NCBI GenBank assembly: GCA_026545765.1
Contig: CM048843.1
Span: forward strand, 124,001-188,000
DNA length: 64,000 nucleotides
Direction: 5' to 3'
Source: Plantago major
Taxonomy: Eukaryota; Streptophyta; Magnoliopsida; Lamiales; Plantaginaceae
Under the pieces are notes generated by a model that was not told the origin of the DNA, did not search any database, and was given only the letters and a program-made list of their open reading frames with translations. Positions within the stretch are counted from its first letter, which is position 1, and every line of letters starts with the position of its first letter. Position numbers and translations under genes: made by a program. This document shows positions 37,621-48,789 of this stretch, piece after piece.

Positions 37621-38559
37621 ATTAGTATAGTCTATGCTTAATCATTATATTAATCGTTTTCGATAAGATGAAACAAACATTAATTTTTTATATTTTTTAC
37701 ATGTACATGATTGTTATATAATTGGAATAAGAAATCAATCGTATGTTATGCTTTCCTATCTATCTACTACTATAATTATAATGTTATGATCGTTTCACAT
37801 ATTGTAAACATTACGTATATATTACGAGATATTTTCATACACTTCATTTTTTTTCTTTCACATTCCCGTTGAGGTGGAAATATGAGACATTTTAATTGGT
37901 TGTTAGAATTTTAAATTCAGTATGTTGTGTGTGGAACATTTTAAGTTGTTAAGATGTAGGGTACCATATATATAACTCCCATGATTTATTTTTAGTATGT
38001 TGGCTCTATATATAATTTGTATTTAATCTCATATATATTTATCTAAAAAACTTCGAACAATATTTTGAACATATATATAAATTAACCGCGACAAGACGAA
38101 TCCATAGACACCAAACTTGAATATTTCATTAACTAATTAAATTATTTATTTATTAAAATATTATGTAGGTCTATTGAATGATATAATTGAAATAACGGAA
38201 ATTCAAAAATAGAGCATTTATTAAATACTTAATACTCCCCCCATTTATCAAAGAAATCAATATTTATTTAGGTGCTCAATTACAAATGGACACTTTAAAA
38301 ATTAGCAATAAAGTAACACATTGGATTAAATAAAAATCATCACCTTATCAACATTTACGTGAATTCTAACATGTTTTCTACTTTTTACTTATTATTTATT
38401 CAAATATTATCTTCTATCTTATATATTCACTACATGAAACATTTTGAATATAAATTTCAGTTTATATATATTGACTTTGTTATGATTTTAGAAGTTAACT
38501 TTATTATGAACCATATTAAGGATAAAATAATTAGAGTCAGTAAAAAATCTTTAGATGCT

Positions 38560-38690
38560 GCATCGCCAACTATGGCAGTAGCTTGGTTGGCACCTGATCT
38601 TGGTATCATTTCAGTTAATTTTGATGCTACGGTCAAGTAGAGTCTACATAGGGGTTTTATTTGTGGTGTTGCTAGGGATCAATGTGGCCA
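38560..38690 (+). pseudogene. LINE RNase H scrap inside Helitron
   Basis: The translation reads VAWLAPDLGIISVNFDATVK, then after a stop HRGFICGVARDQCGQ, which is the first third of a LINE-type RNase H domain (first catalytic Asp in NFDA). At about 38700 it passes straight into Helitron sequence (ARDRISLDNA-like frame, homologous to 40253). It is a captured or joined fragment with no function. Confidence 0.6.
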
Positions 38691-39069
38691 AGATTATTGC
38701 AAAAGTATACTAGATGGCCAGAGATCGCATCTCCCTTGATAATGCTTGTGAGGTAGGCCTGCAACTTATTGCCAGGCGTCGAGAGGGGGGGGAGGGGGTG
38801 GACGAACATACAATTTGCCTACTGCATCAGAAGTAACTGCTAATAGATAGTGATATCGATAACTTACGTGCAAACAATCATATTATGGTTAAGATGAGGA
38901 TTGGGGGCTTGAAGCACATAAGTGAGTTTCTTCGATGCTACCTTCTTTTTCAATATCCACTCTTTTCTTCGCTATTTACTTATCTTCTTTTTAAACTTGC
39001 ATATATTTTTACCAAAATTATACTGGAACTTACTTTTCACTGTTAAAATATGTCCAGCTACTAACAGAA

Positions 39070-42020
39070 GTGAAGGCTCATTCATGGCCGACGCGCGCAA
39101 GTCTGTCTTATCAACATAGGGCATCGATGATAGTTTTCATGATATCATTCATGAACCGATTCGGTCGGATGAACCCCTTGGTGTAAATCCCATCGAACCA
39201 TTAAAAAAGAAAAAATGCGGTAGGAAACCCATCGAGCTTGACTTGAGTATTCTAGACAAACCACACAAGCCAGCCAAACGAGGTAGAAAGCCTATATCCC
39301 TGAAGTTCAAACAGTTATATACAGTAATGCAGGTAAGGATACATACATACACAAGTATTTTTAATGCTAATATCATCATTTGTCTTATACATGTTCAATT
39401 GACAAAAAAAATTATGTATAGAATGTCCCTTTACAGACGGGGAAAAACAAGCAAATCCAAAAGCTAAGTCTCGGCGTGCTTTGAGGAAAGATAAAGTTCA
39501 AGGAAATGGTCCATCTCCTTCAGGTAAAATATTTTGTACATATTTAATAAATTTATTCTCACTGTTGTCCATGTTAATTATGCAAAGAAACAAACCATTA
39601 TTATTTTTTAAATGTGCATCGTATTTGGACGTCGGTGATTCAGAGTATAGATGTGAACATTGTGGTGCTTTATACTGGTTCGAAGAAAGGAGACCACATA
39701 ATCAAAAGAAGAATCCTAAGTTCACCCTATGTTGCATGAGAGGCCAGGTCAAGCTTCCAATTCTTCAACAACCACCTCAGTTGTTAAGTGATCTGCTAGA
39801 GGATAGACACGAGAAGAGTCGGAGTTTCATTGAAAACTTACGGGCATATAACATGATGTTCTCTTTTACTTCAATGGGTGGGAAAATAGACAAAGAGGTT
39901 AACAAAGGTCGGGGTCCTTATTGTTTCAAGATGGGTGGTTAGAATTTCCACAAAATTGGCTCTTTGTTGCCAGACGAGGAAAAGAACCAAAGTTTGCTCA
40001 TCTATACATCTATGACACTGAGCACGAAGTACAAAATAGAATCAATGCTCTTGGGTTAGTGCAAGAAATATCTATCTATATATTGTTTTATAAAATACAT
40101 TAAAATAATATTACACATTGATTAGTTCATTTAAGTAAATTTGTATGTCTTCATGTATGCCAGTTGTGATGGGAAGGTTTTGGACATTTCTATTGCAGCC
40201 AACATCAAAGATATGGTCGACCAATATAATCCTTATGCCAAAACATATAGGATGTCCAGGGATCGTATATCTCTTAATAACTCGACAGATATTAGTCTGC
40301 AGCTTATAGCAAGACGAGCCAAGGATGGACGGACCTATAATTTGCCTACTGCATCAGAGGTTGCTGCCATTATTGAAGGAGACATTGAGAATGTGAGACA
40401 TAAGAGAGATATCATGGTTGAGTTGAAGTCGACTGGATATTTGCAAAGGATATAAATGAATTTCTTCCATGCTATCTCCCTCTTCATTACCCACTATTGT
40501 TCGTGTATGGAGAAGATGGTTGGTATACAGATATACCCAGAACAACACACAGTAAGAGGCCAAATCTCACACTTAGGGAATTCTTAGCATTCAGAATTCA
40601 ACACAATTAGGTAGAAGGTCATCAGCTTATACTTGGCAGGAGGTTGTTTTAACAGTTTATTGTTGATTCCTACATGATGATGGAGTCTTAAAGACTTCAG
40701 TGGATTCGTCATAATAATCTTATCCAGGGGGGGTGCTAGATGGTACATGCAGATGTACCAGGATTCTATGGCTATATGCAAGTGGGCAGGATATTCGTGC
40801 TTGTTCATGCAATCCAGAGTGGCCAGAGATCATAAGATATGTTGAGAGTCTTGGGTTGAGACCGGAATACATGCCTGATATTATATGTCGGGTCTTCAAG
40901 ATGAAACTCGATGAGCTGATCAGGGATATAAAGGATGGACATATGTTTGGAAAACCAAAAGCACGTAAGTTGGTATTTTATTATCTTTACATGTTTATAT
41001 TCTATGAAATCCAAAAATGCTTTATAATATCCATCTCTCTCAATTTTTTTAGTCATATTCACCGTTTGAGTTCCAAAAGCGAGGACTTCCGTATGTTCAT
41101 ATTTTGGTAATCCTAAATAAAGTGGATGAGGAGAAGATTAAACATAGCATTGATGACTACATATGTGCGGAGTTGCCGGACAAGGATACTAATCCAAAAT
41201 TATACAAGGTAGTGTCAACCCATATGATTCACGGATCATGTGGTCCGGCTAGACCTACTACTCCATGCATGGAGGACAACAGGTGCTCCAAACATTTTCC
41301 AAAGAGCTACAACAAAAACACCTTTGTTGATGATGTTGGATATCACATATACCGAAGAAGAGACACATGTGTCACCGTAGATAAAAATGGAGTTCAGCTT
41401 GATTTATATTAATTAAATATTATGCTTATTTTATTGTAGTAAATCTAGGTTTATATGTTGCCGAGCTTAGTATATGAGTTGAAATTTTTAAACAGGTATG
41501 TCGTCCCCTACCACATTGTCCAAAGCACATATACGTCCTCACTTGAGCATCTAACTAATCCATATCTTAATCCACATTATTTCCATATCCGTGCTGTTCT
41601 TGACCAAACTTCGGTGTTTTCCAATGCCACAAGATTAATAGTTACTACTCTTGGTAAGCATGCTATATAAGCGAAAATTATTTATGGTCTAAATGTAGGA
41701 CAAAGGTGTTTATTCATAGGATGATGATGAGTCCGCTTATAATACTAAGTTCCCAATTAATTTCGAGAGGAGGCATGCACTTTCCTATTTCATGTGCTTT
41801 GCTATACGATAAACAAAAGTCAGGGTTGGTCTCTTTCGAATGTCGGTCTCTCCCCTCTCACGTATTCAACCACAACGAGATGTACGTCGCACTGTCGAAG
41901 GTCACGACCGGGAAGCACCTAAAGGTATTGCTCTTTCTAGAGTTACCATCGGGAAGGGATTGAAGGTAGTAATTTGCGACGTAGAGGATAATACATATGT
42001 CACGACAACAAATGTAATTT
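39070..42020 (+). pseudogene. Helitron Rep/helicase gene remnant
   Basis: Blocks in order: a basic N-terminal exon with two GRKP AT-hook-like motifs (KKKCGRKPIE and KRGRKPISLK, 39205-39305); the Helitron N-terminal domain (39620-40060) with HCGALYWFEERRP, NLRAYNMMFSFTS, NKGRGPYCF and LYIYDTEHEVQNRI; a block with RDISLNN-like, TYNLPTASEVAAII and HKRDIMVELKSTGYLQRI (40230-40455); CNPEWPEI and FGKPKA (40810-40965); EFQKRGLPYVHIL (41065-41106); IPDK-like and MIHGSCGP with PCMEDNRCSKHFPKSY (41150-41320); then only the helicase C-terminal end (41610-41990) with ATRLIVTTLGKHAI and ALSKVTTGKHLKVL. In the HUH nickase motif the first His is Tyr (TAT at 41092-41094). Most of the Pif1-type helicase, including Walker A, is missing between about 41500 and 41600. 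Frameshifts and introns separate the other blocks. Confidence 0.8.
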
Positions 42021-42062
42021 AAAAGAAGTGTTTGACAAGTTATGTGTTGATTTTATCTTTTA

Positions 42063-42313
42063 CTCCCTCCATCCCGCAGAACTTCATACATTTGCCATTT
42101 TTAGCTGTCACACAGAACTTCATACATTACCAAAAAAGGAAGTTACCCCACACCCAACAAATAATAAACAATCTCAACTTTACACTCAAATTACACATTT
42201 TGCCACTAAAAGTCCACTTTTTTCCACATTTTCTATATTCTATCATTACTTTAACTTTTTGCATAAAACTGCGCGCTAACCCTAATGTATGAAGTTCTCC
42301 GGTACGGAGGGAG
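42063..42313. mobile_element. Stowaway-like MITE inside Helitron
   Basis: 251 bp, from CTCCCTCCATCCC to GTACGGAGGGAG, flanked by TA on both sides (42061-42062 and 42314-42315). Ends and target site fit Tc1/mariner-type Stowaway MITEs. It inserted in the tail of the Helitron, so it is younger than that copy. Confidence 0.8.
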
Positions 42314-42544
42314 TATGTGTTTAAATTTTAGGATTTTTTTACACCGACAAAATTTCATATATGGTTGTGCTCAATTTCACTCATTTACATTATGCACTTT
42401 TCTACAGGTAGGGGTGACTTCCGATGCAAAGTTGAAGAGATTAGATCATGCATTTTGTCACATTGTAGTTTTTATATGTTTCTCAACTTCGATATGTTAT
42501 TATATAAATTTATTGATTTATTATTTTAAGTTTTCTCTCCATGC

Positions 42545-42574
42545 CCCGTCGAGTATCGACGGGCCATTAACTAG
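42545..42574 (+). other. Helitron 3' terminus: hairpin plus CTAG
   Basis: A perfect 8-bp stem (42545-42552 with 42556-42563) and a 3-base loop GTA end 7 bases before the terminal CTAG. This is the signal at which rolling-circle transposition ends in plant Helitrons. Confidence 0.85.
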
Positions 42575-44590
42575 TGTGTACTAAACAAAAACAATTATGT
42601 TTCATATGTAATATTGAAAAAAAATAGTATATGAAATATATCACTTTAAAAGTGCAACACTTCGAGTGTTATTTCTATCAAAATCATAAACCTCTTTATA
42701 GTAAATTTTTATTTCATACTTTTTCAATACCCTATTGTAAAATGATACTACCAAATTTGGAGCCCCTTAAACTGTGAGGCCTATACGGGTGAACATATCG
42801 CATGGACCGAGGCATATCCTCAGTCAAACAATCTGAACTGCTCCATATTATGATGTTGGAGTAAATATTCAATATTATTTTATGTTAGTTTGTAGGACTT
42901 GGATTGAAACACGTCACTCCATATTATTTTATGTTAGTTTGTAGTGCAAAATATTATGTTCACGTGTTCCATGAACCTGGGCCATAAAGGCAGAGTATGT
43001 GGTCCTTGATAATGCAATTTTCGGTGAGGTCTTCAATGTGATTAGATAATTTTCGTTATCAGATCTTCAGTTTCATTTACCCGTTTGATTATTTTTCAAC
43101 ATCGTTTAATTTAATTTGAGTTTAATTTACTCACATATAATACTTCTAATGTATTTTTAAAAAAATATATAATGAAAATTTAAAATGTAATATTTAATAA
43201 TATAAATTTTTTTTTTTTACCAACATTATTTATAAATAATTCGCAGACGAAGTTTGTAAACGTTGATCAGAAAAAGTTAAACGGGTAAATTAAACTGGAG
43301 GGAAGAGTACAATATTCCATGAATTTATGAATCTTGATAAATGGTCAAGGTTAAGATTGCAACTAGAAAGTGAGACATTTTAACCTTTTAAATTACATAA
43401 AATTCCATATGACATGTATAAATTGGATAGACGTATCAAACACTTGAGCATTGGCGTATGTACTTTCCATGAGTTAAGAAAAAACATGCATTGTTTTACG
43501 AGAACTCCACTTCCACATTCACAATTAAATTTTATCCAAACTCCATCGAACTTGCATCATTTTGAGGAAATGATTAATGAGAACCCGATAAAATTCATAG
43601 TTTTACTGAATTATACTATGTTATAATATCCCACGTAATTTGTAATACTATCATGTAAACAATATATAAGTTGAATAACATTCTTTCGTTAATAAATAAG
43701 GTCTTTCAAGAGAATGATGATCCAGTTAGATATTCTCAGACTATCAATAGAAACAATCGTGTTATCACATAGGAAATAATGAATACACAATTGACAACCA
43801 AGTTGATCAACTTTAAACAACAAGAGGGAAAAACATTTACGGGAGGGACATTATATCACATTAGCAAGCTGGTGTCGAGGAAAACTAATACTCCATTTCA
43901 ACCTTTCATTACTAAGGGCAACCTTAATAGTCCAAATGATACACGAATTTACGTCCTGAATGGTTATATTCGATGTCTGCGTTTAAACACTCTAAAACTT
44001 TGAAGCATTGCATTAAGAATAATTTAACTGAAACCATATATACAAGTGCGCATCCAACAATAAAAGACAGGCAACACACACCTCTATCCAACTTGCCCTT
44101 TCTCTGGATGAGGGGCGAAGCCACTAAGGTGCCCAGCCCGTACCCGGCACGGGGTCGGTTTCGAAAATTTTAATCCATATATGTATTAAATTTTAATTTT
44201 TAATGATTGATACGGTCTATTTTTCTACTAGCACATCCATACAAGTGCATTTGAAGTGGTTGTATTCATTATTTGTAGAAAATGATGATATTTAAAGACT
44301 TTTTGTCTAATTATAAATATTTCTTTAGTACAAATTAGTTAAAACGCTTACTTTGTGAATAATATACATTCATAATAATGGTTTTAAAATGTAACTTCCA
44401 TAATACTTAGAAAAAAGATCGCTGTTCTCTATATATATAACATACTCCCCCGTTTCTGTAACAGTGAAACAATTTTGATTTGCAAAATTTTTAAGAATAA
44501 TGTGTGGTCCCCAAAGTATGTGGTTAAAACGTTTAAGATATTAATTGAGTGTACACATGGGCCAAAAAATGTGTGGTTAAAAATGAATTG
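42575..44590. other. AT-rich spacer, no recognised gene
   Basis: Only short open frames are present, such as 43414-43626 and 43779-44003, with no recognisable motifs. A GC-richer patch at 44090-44160 (GGGGCGAAGCCAC, CCCGGCACGGGG) looks like the end of an unidentified repeat. CCAACTTGCCCTTTCTCTGG at 44087 recurs near 45391. A CTCCCCCGTTTCTG start at 44452 resembles one worn MITE end. Confidence 0.5.
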
Positions 44591-44592
44591 TA

Positions 44593-44865
44593 CTCCCTCC
44601 GTTCCAATAAGAGATTTCTAGCTTCTTATTTTCTCTAATATTAAGGAGAATTAATAAAATATTAGTTTGTGTGGGGTATTATGTTGGTAAAGTTGTAAGT
44701 GGATGATAAAGTAAGAGAGAGATTGAATAAAATGATGATAAATTAGGAAAAAGATATAATAAAAAATTAGTTAGTGAGATAAAAACTTTCCATTTATGGG
44801 TTAGGAAGTTTCTAACAAAACGTCAAAAAAGGAATGTTAGGAAGTTATTAATAGAACGGAGGGAG
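44593..44865. mobile_element. Stowaway-like MITE
   Basis: 273 bp, with terminal inverted repeats CTCCCTCCGTTCC and GAACGGAGGGAG, flanked by TA (44591-44592 and 44866-44867). Stowaway-type MITE with intact ends. Confidence 0.85.
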
Positions 44866-44882
44866 TATTATGGAAATAATAT

Positions 44883-45181
44883 ATATCTACAGTCAACACA
44901 CAAAAAATAAAAATGAAATATATACTGGCTAAAATACAACTAATTCTACAAAATTCCACGTAGAACTAAATGGTGTATAGTATTCAAGATTGCTGTCTAT
45001 GGATTCGTCTTGTCATGTCAAATTCAAATATATCTTCAAAATATTTTTCGGTTTTTTTTAGATAAAGTTATATAAGATTTAATAAAAACTATATATACAG
45101 TCAACATACCAAAAATAACATTGATATATGTTGACTATAAAATACAACTAATTCCACAAAATTCCACGTTGGACTAAATGA
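44883..45181. repeat. tandem repeat, period about 208 bp, related inverted copy at 37990
   Basis: 44883-44972 and 45091-45181 are about 80% alike (shared AAAATACAACTAATTC and AAAATTCCACGT). The middle part (44998-45115) also matches 37990-38105 in inverted orientation, sharing GACAAGACGAATCCATAGACA. It is a dispersed repeat of unknown class. Confidence 0.65.
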
Positions 45182-45212
45182 ATCTGGTGAGATTTAGTCC
45201 ATTGTGCTTTAC

Positions 45213-45215
<3 letters not shown>

Positions 45216-45271
<56 letters not shown>
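45216..45271. repeat. (AT)n microsatellite
   Basis: Uninterrupted alternating TA from about 45216 to 45271. Confidence 0.95.
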
Positions 45272-45273
<2 letters not shown>

Positions 45274-46202
45274 ATGGATTTTTTAATTTTAAATTAGTTA
45301 TAGTTGAACACGGGGCAGACAAAAATCCTGACTTCGTCCCTCTAGATCAACTTAGGCAAAATGCTCAGTTTGCCCATCCTTCCTCTCCTCCAACTTGCCC
45401 TTCCTCTGGATTTATATATCAACAACTTATCACATGTTGGCCAGCAAAACGACTAATTAACCAGTCAAAATGGACCGTTTCAGGGATTGGTGGCGATGAT
45501 GGAATTCCAGATTTTGAACGGAGAGCCGGTACTCGTTTTCCTTCTCTATATTCAGAAAAAAAAATGTATATATACTCACTCCGTCCCGAAAAATTATACC
45601 CATTTATTTTTTGAATACGTGATAGACAACAAATCAGATTCTTATAAAAGCTACGGTTTTATCGAAATTATGAAAAATATGCATTCTCCACTCGAAGTGT
45701 TTGACACTCCCATTGTGGTGGTATCTTATGTTTGTTAATTAGCAAGTTCATAAATAAGTACTCATTTGCCAATTTGATATACCGCCCCACGATCAGTATC
45801 CACTGTTAGGTAATGAGTTCCAATATAACAATTTACTCTCTCCGTCCCGATTTCAATTATCCGCGGATCCGGATATAAATTTAAAAAAAAGTGCATGAAG
45901 TAGGAGAAATGATAAGGAAAAAAATTGAATAAAGTAGAATAAATAGTGAATAAAGTATGAAAGATAATGAATAAAGTAAGAGAGATTTTACATTAAAGTA
46001 ATATGTAGTATATGATGTGGGAGCGTGAATGGTATTATGGATTATGTTGCATTTGAGTGGATGGTTTCCTCTTGGCCATATGGATCGGCAATCGAAGTAA
46101 CTAAAGTTTTTATTGGAGAACCCTACGAACTCTAAGCCTTGCCGGATTGTGGCACTAGATGAGGCGACATATGTAATTTATTAACTGCTAGGCCTGGGAG
46201 GG
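45272..46202. other. AT-rich spacer before CACTA element
   Basis: No gene is recognised. Two worn MITE-like ends (CACTCCGTCCCG near 45585 and CTCTCTCCGTCCCG near 45838) are visible without clear partners. Confidence 0.5.
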
Positions 46203-47126
46203 CACTACAAGAATAATGGTGAATAACGACGGATTTTATCCGTCGCTAAATAGCGAAGATTCGCTATGAATTAGCGATGGATTAAGCGATTTGCTCAATC
46301 CGTTGCTAATTATGTTGACTAAAAATTTTAAAAAATAAAATTAAAGGATTTAACGACGAATAGGGCTATCCGTCGCTAAATGTGTTTAATAGCGGGGGCA
46401 GTAGCCTTTCTTCCCCATTTATGTTGTTCTTCTTCCTTTCTTCCCCAAATCGCCATTTTCGCCCATTGAACCAAACTCCGATCAAAACTCCACCATTCCG
46501 GCCAATCTTGGACTCTTTTCGAAGCTCGTTGAACAAGGAACTCGGGTGGCCATTCAATTTCATCATTCTTCGGCTATTTTTTCAGTAATTGAAGGTATTA
46601 GTCTAAAACCCTTACTTTGTTAAATTTGAAATTTTTGCTAATTTGAGCAATTGTATGTTTATTGGAAGTTTCTACTATCTAGTTTAGCTTATATTAAGTA
46701 GTGGATTAAGTTTGAGGTTGTGCAATTGATAGATTTATTGTGAAACTGGATTGTTAGTACCATGTTAGGATGTTTGTAAGTATGTAGGGTATTTAATTTG
46801 ATATTTTTGTACATGTAGTAGGATTAGGAAGATTCGGTTGAGTGTTTGGAGACCATTTAGTGATTTTGGTGGTTGTAGTATATTTGGCTCGTATTAACTT
46901 AGAAAGAATTACTACTATTTTAATCTACAGTTTGTAATTTTAATAGTTAAATGGAAATTTAAAATTTTTAAACGTAAAATGCATGTAATTCATTAAAATG
47001 TAAACGTATTATAATTAACAATGTAATTATAGACCAGGAATTGCAATTGTAATGAAATTGAATATGTAATGCGTTATAGTTATAAATCTAAATAAATTTA
47101 GTAAATTTAGACGTGTCAGATTAATC

Positions 47127-48506
47127 ATCCAATGAATCCCGATCGTTCATGGATGTACCGACGCACTGTTAATAGCAGAATTTAGTCTAGTTTTGTGGAA
47201 GGGGTTGAAGCCTTCATCGCATTTGCTTAGAGACAGACTGCTTGTTTGAGCATGGAGGGTGATAAAGTGCCCTTGCAATTTGAACAAATGTAGGAACATG
47301 CAATATTTTCCTTCTACAACGGTAGTCGAGCACTTGAAACGTAATGGGTTCGTGCCTCAGTATGAGGTATGGAATCATCATGGTGATGATAGTATATGTG
47401 TCCTAGAGACAATCATTAATGACATGTACTTGATCACATTCAGTTTAATATATGATTGATTGTTCATTCATTAGCATTGCACTACTTGTTCAATTATTTA
47501 ATTGTTTGAATTATCCTATGTATGTGTTCCCATGAGTTTAATGTTGTCACTAAGAGAGTGAGATCTTAGTGATATAACATAAGCTCTAAAATGGCCCCAA
47601 TCAATGATTATCGAGATTGGGATATCGATGATGCAATTGAGATTGGTATGTGGTTTGCATCATATCCTTAGAAGATGTAGCGGTTCTCACAACTACGAGT
47701 AGGGAGCTCACAAGAAAAGAAAGAATGGCTGACGGATAGGGAGCTGAAGGCAGCTCACTATTATGTCCCCGTGAATTGTGCTGATGTTGACAAATTTATG
47801 GTGATATTTGGTGGGTGAGTACCTTTCTTATTATAACAGCTAAAATTGAACTTTTAACTAAAATCCTAGTATTTAATCATATCATCCTGTCCACAGTGTT
47901 TTTAAAGAGCGTTGTTTGGAGAAGAGTCCAATAATGGCAGATGACACGCTTGAAGATCTTCTTGAAGAGAAGTTGGAATCAGAATTTCCAGATTGGTTCA
48001 AGGAGTGTGTCCGAGATCCTATCAACAACGTCACAAGTCCTTACTTAGTAGCTCTAGCAGAGGGACCATATAGAAAGGTCTCCACATTCTCATCTTACAT
48101 AGTAAATGGCCTTAGGTTCCACACGAATGACTCTAACACGACCATAGCTACAAGCAATTGTGGGGTGTGTGTCAGGGGGCAAGATCAAGGAGCAGCTGAT
48201 TTGTATGATTTCTACGGGAAGCTTAAACGAATTACGCGCCTTGAATATCCCGGTGTGCCCTTGAAAAGAACCTTTCTGTTTGAGGTTAACTGGTATGATC
48301 CTACTCCACTTGGTACGAAGAAGAATGAGCAGTATGAAATGGTGGACATAAACCATAAGAAGAGGTATCGTAAGTACGAACCATTTATCTTGGCGACTCA
48401 AACACGCCAAGTGGTGTTTCTTGAATATCCAAGCAGGAAATGCGATAAGGCGGACTGGTTGGCTGTGATACCTATACATGCCCGCTCCAAAGTGGAGTAC
48501 GTTTAG
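47127..48506 (+). pseudogene. TNP2-like transposase gene, catalytic core missing
   Basis: Visible are the N-terminal transposase-associated domain (47127-47400: DRSWMYRRT, CNLNKCRNMQYF, RNGFVPQYEVWNHHGDD). Next comes a block normally found after DUF4218 (about 47700-47820: EWLTDRELKAAHYYVPVNCADV). Last is a well preserved DUF4216 domain (47916-48506: FPDWFKECV, VSTFSSYIVNGLRFHT, DFYGKLKRI, LKRTFLFEVNWYDPT, YEPFILATQTRQVVFLEYPS). The transposase_21 (TNP2 catalytic) domain that should lie between about 47450 and 47650 is absent, so the protein cannot act as a transposase. The frame also has stops in the N-terminal part. After the stop at 48506 an in-frame Glu-rich tail continues to about 48645. 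Confidence 0.8.
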
Positions 48507-48789
48507 AAAGATGACTCAATTACCAGCTCGTACCAAGAAGAGGTTGTCGATGAACAAGCAAAACCTCTTGTACAAGCTCGTGATGAATTCATAGAGCTGC
48601 ACGAGTCCCAGTATGTAGACTTAACAACATGCGAGGACGCCGAGGGTATGTGTGTATGGTAGATTATATATATATAGTTAGTTGTTGATAATACCAAGTC
48701 TTTGTGATTTATTACGAGTCAAATGTATATGTTTTACAAGTAGTTGTATACTAACTCATTTTTTCTGTATTTGTTGCATGTTTTTGCAG

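Larger units (their letters stand above)
37759..42574 (+). mobile_element. Helitron, decayed and internally deleted
   Basis: The 3' end is textbook: an 8-bp stem hairpin CCCGTCGA-GTA-TCGACGGG (42545-42563), then CCATTAA and the terminal CTAG (42571-42574), followed by T. A candidate 5' end, TCTATCTACTACTATAATT, lies at 37759 and resembles the plant consensus TCTCTACTAYTATTA; it is preceded by A as expected for insertion between A and T, but the exact base is uncertain. Inside are a LINE RNase H scrap, a partial second copy of the Rep N-terminal region (38720-38880), the main Rep/helicase remnant and a Stowaway MITE. It cannot encode a full Rep/helicase. Confidence 0.7.

Noticed and set aside
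39149-39379. Minus-strand open frame overlapping the Helitron N-terminal exon
   Set aside because: It is antisense to a recognisable GRKP-containing Helitron exon and has no motifs of its own.
45204-45614. 136-codon frame starting in the AT microsatellite
   Set aside because: Its first 20 residues are the repeated translation of (TA)n, and the rest shows no family resemblance.
46382-46588. 68-codon frame near the CACTA 5' end
   Set aside because: Phe/Ser/Pro-rich with no motif; more likely the transcribed leader of the TNP2-like gene than a protein.
48090-48479. Minus-strand 129-codon frame opposite DUF4216 (also at 59538-59924)
   Set aside because: It is the shadow of the conserved DUF4216 coding strand.
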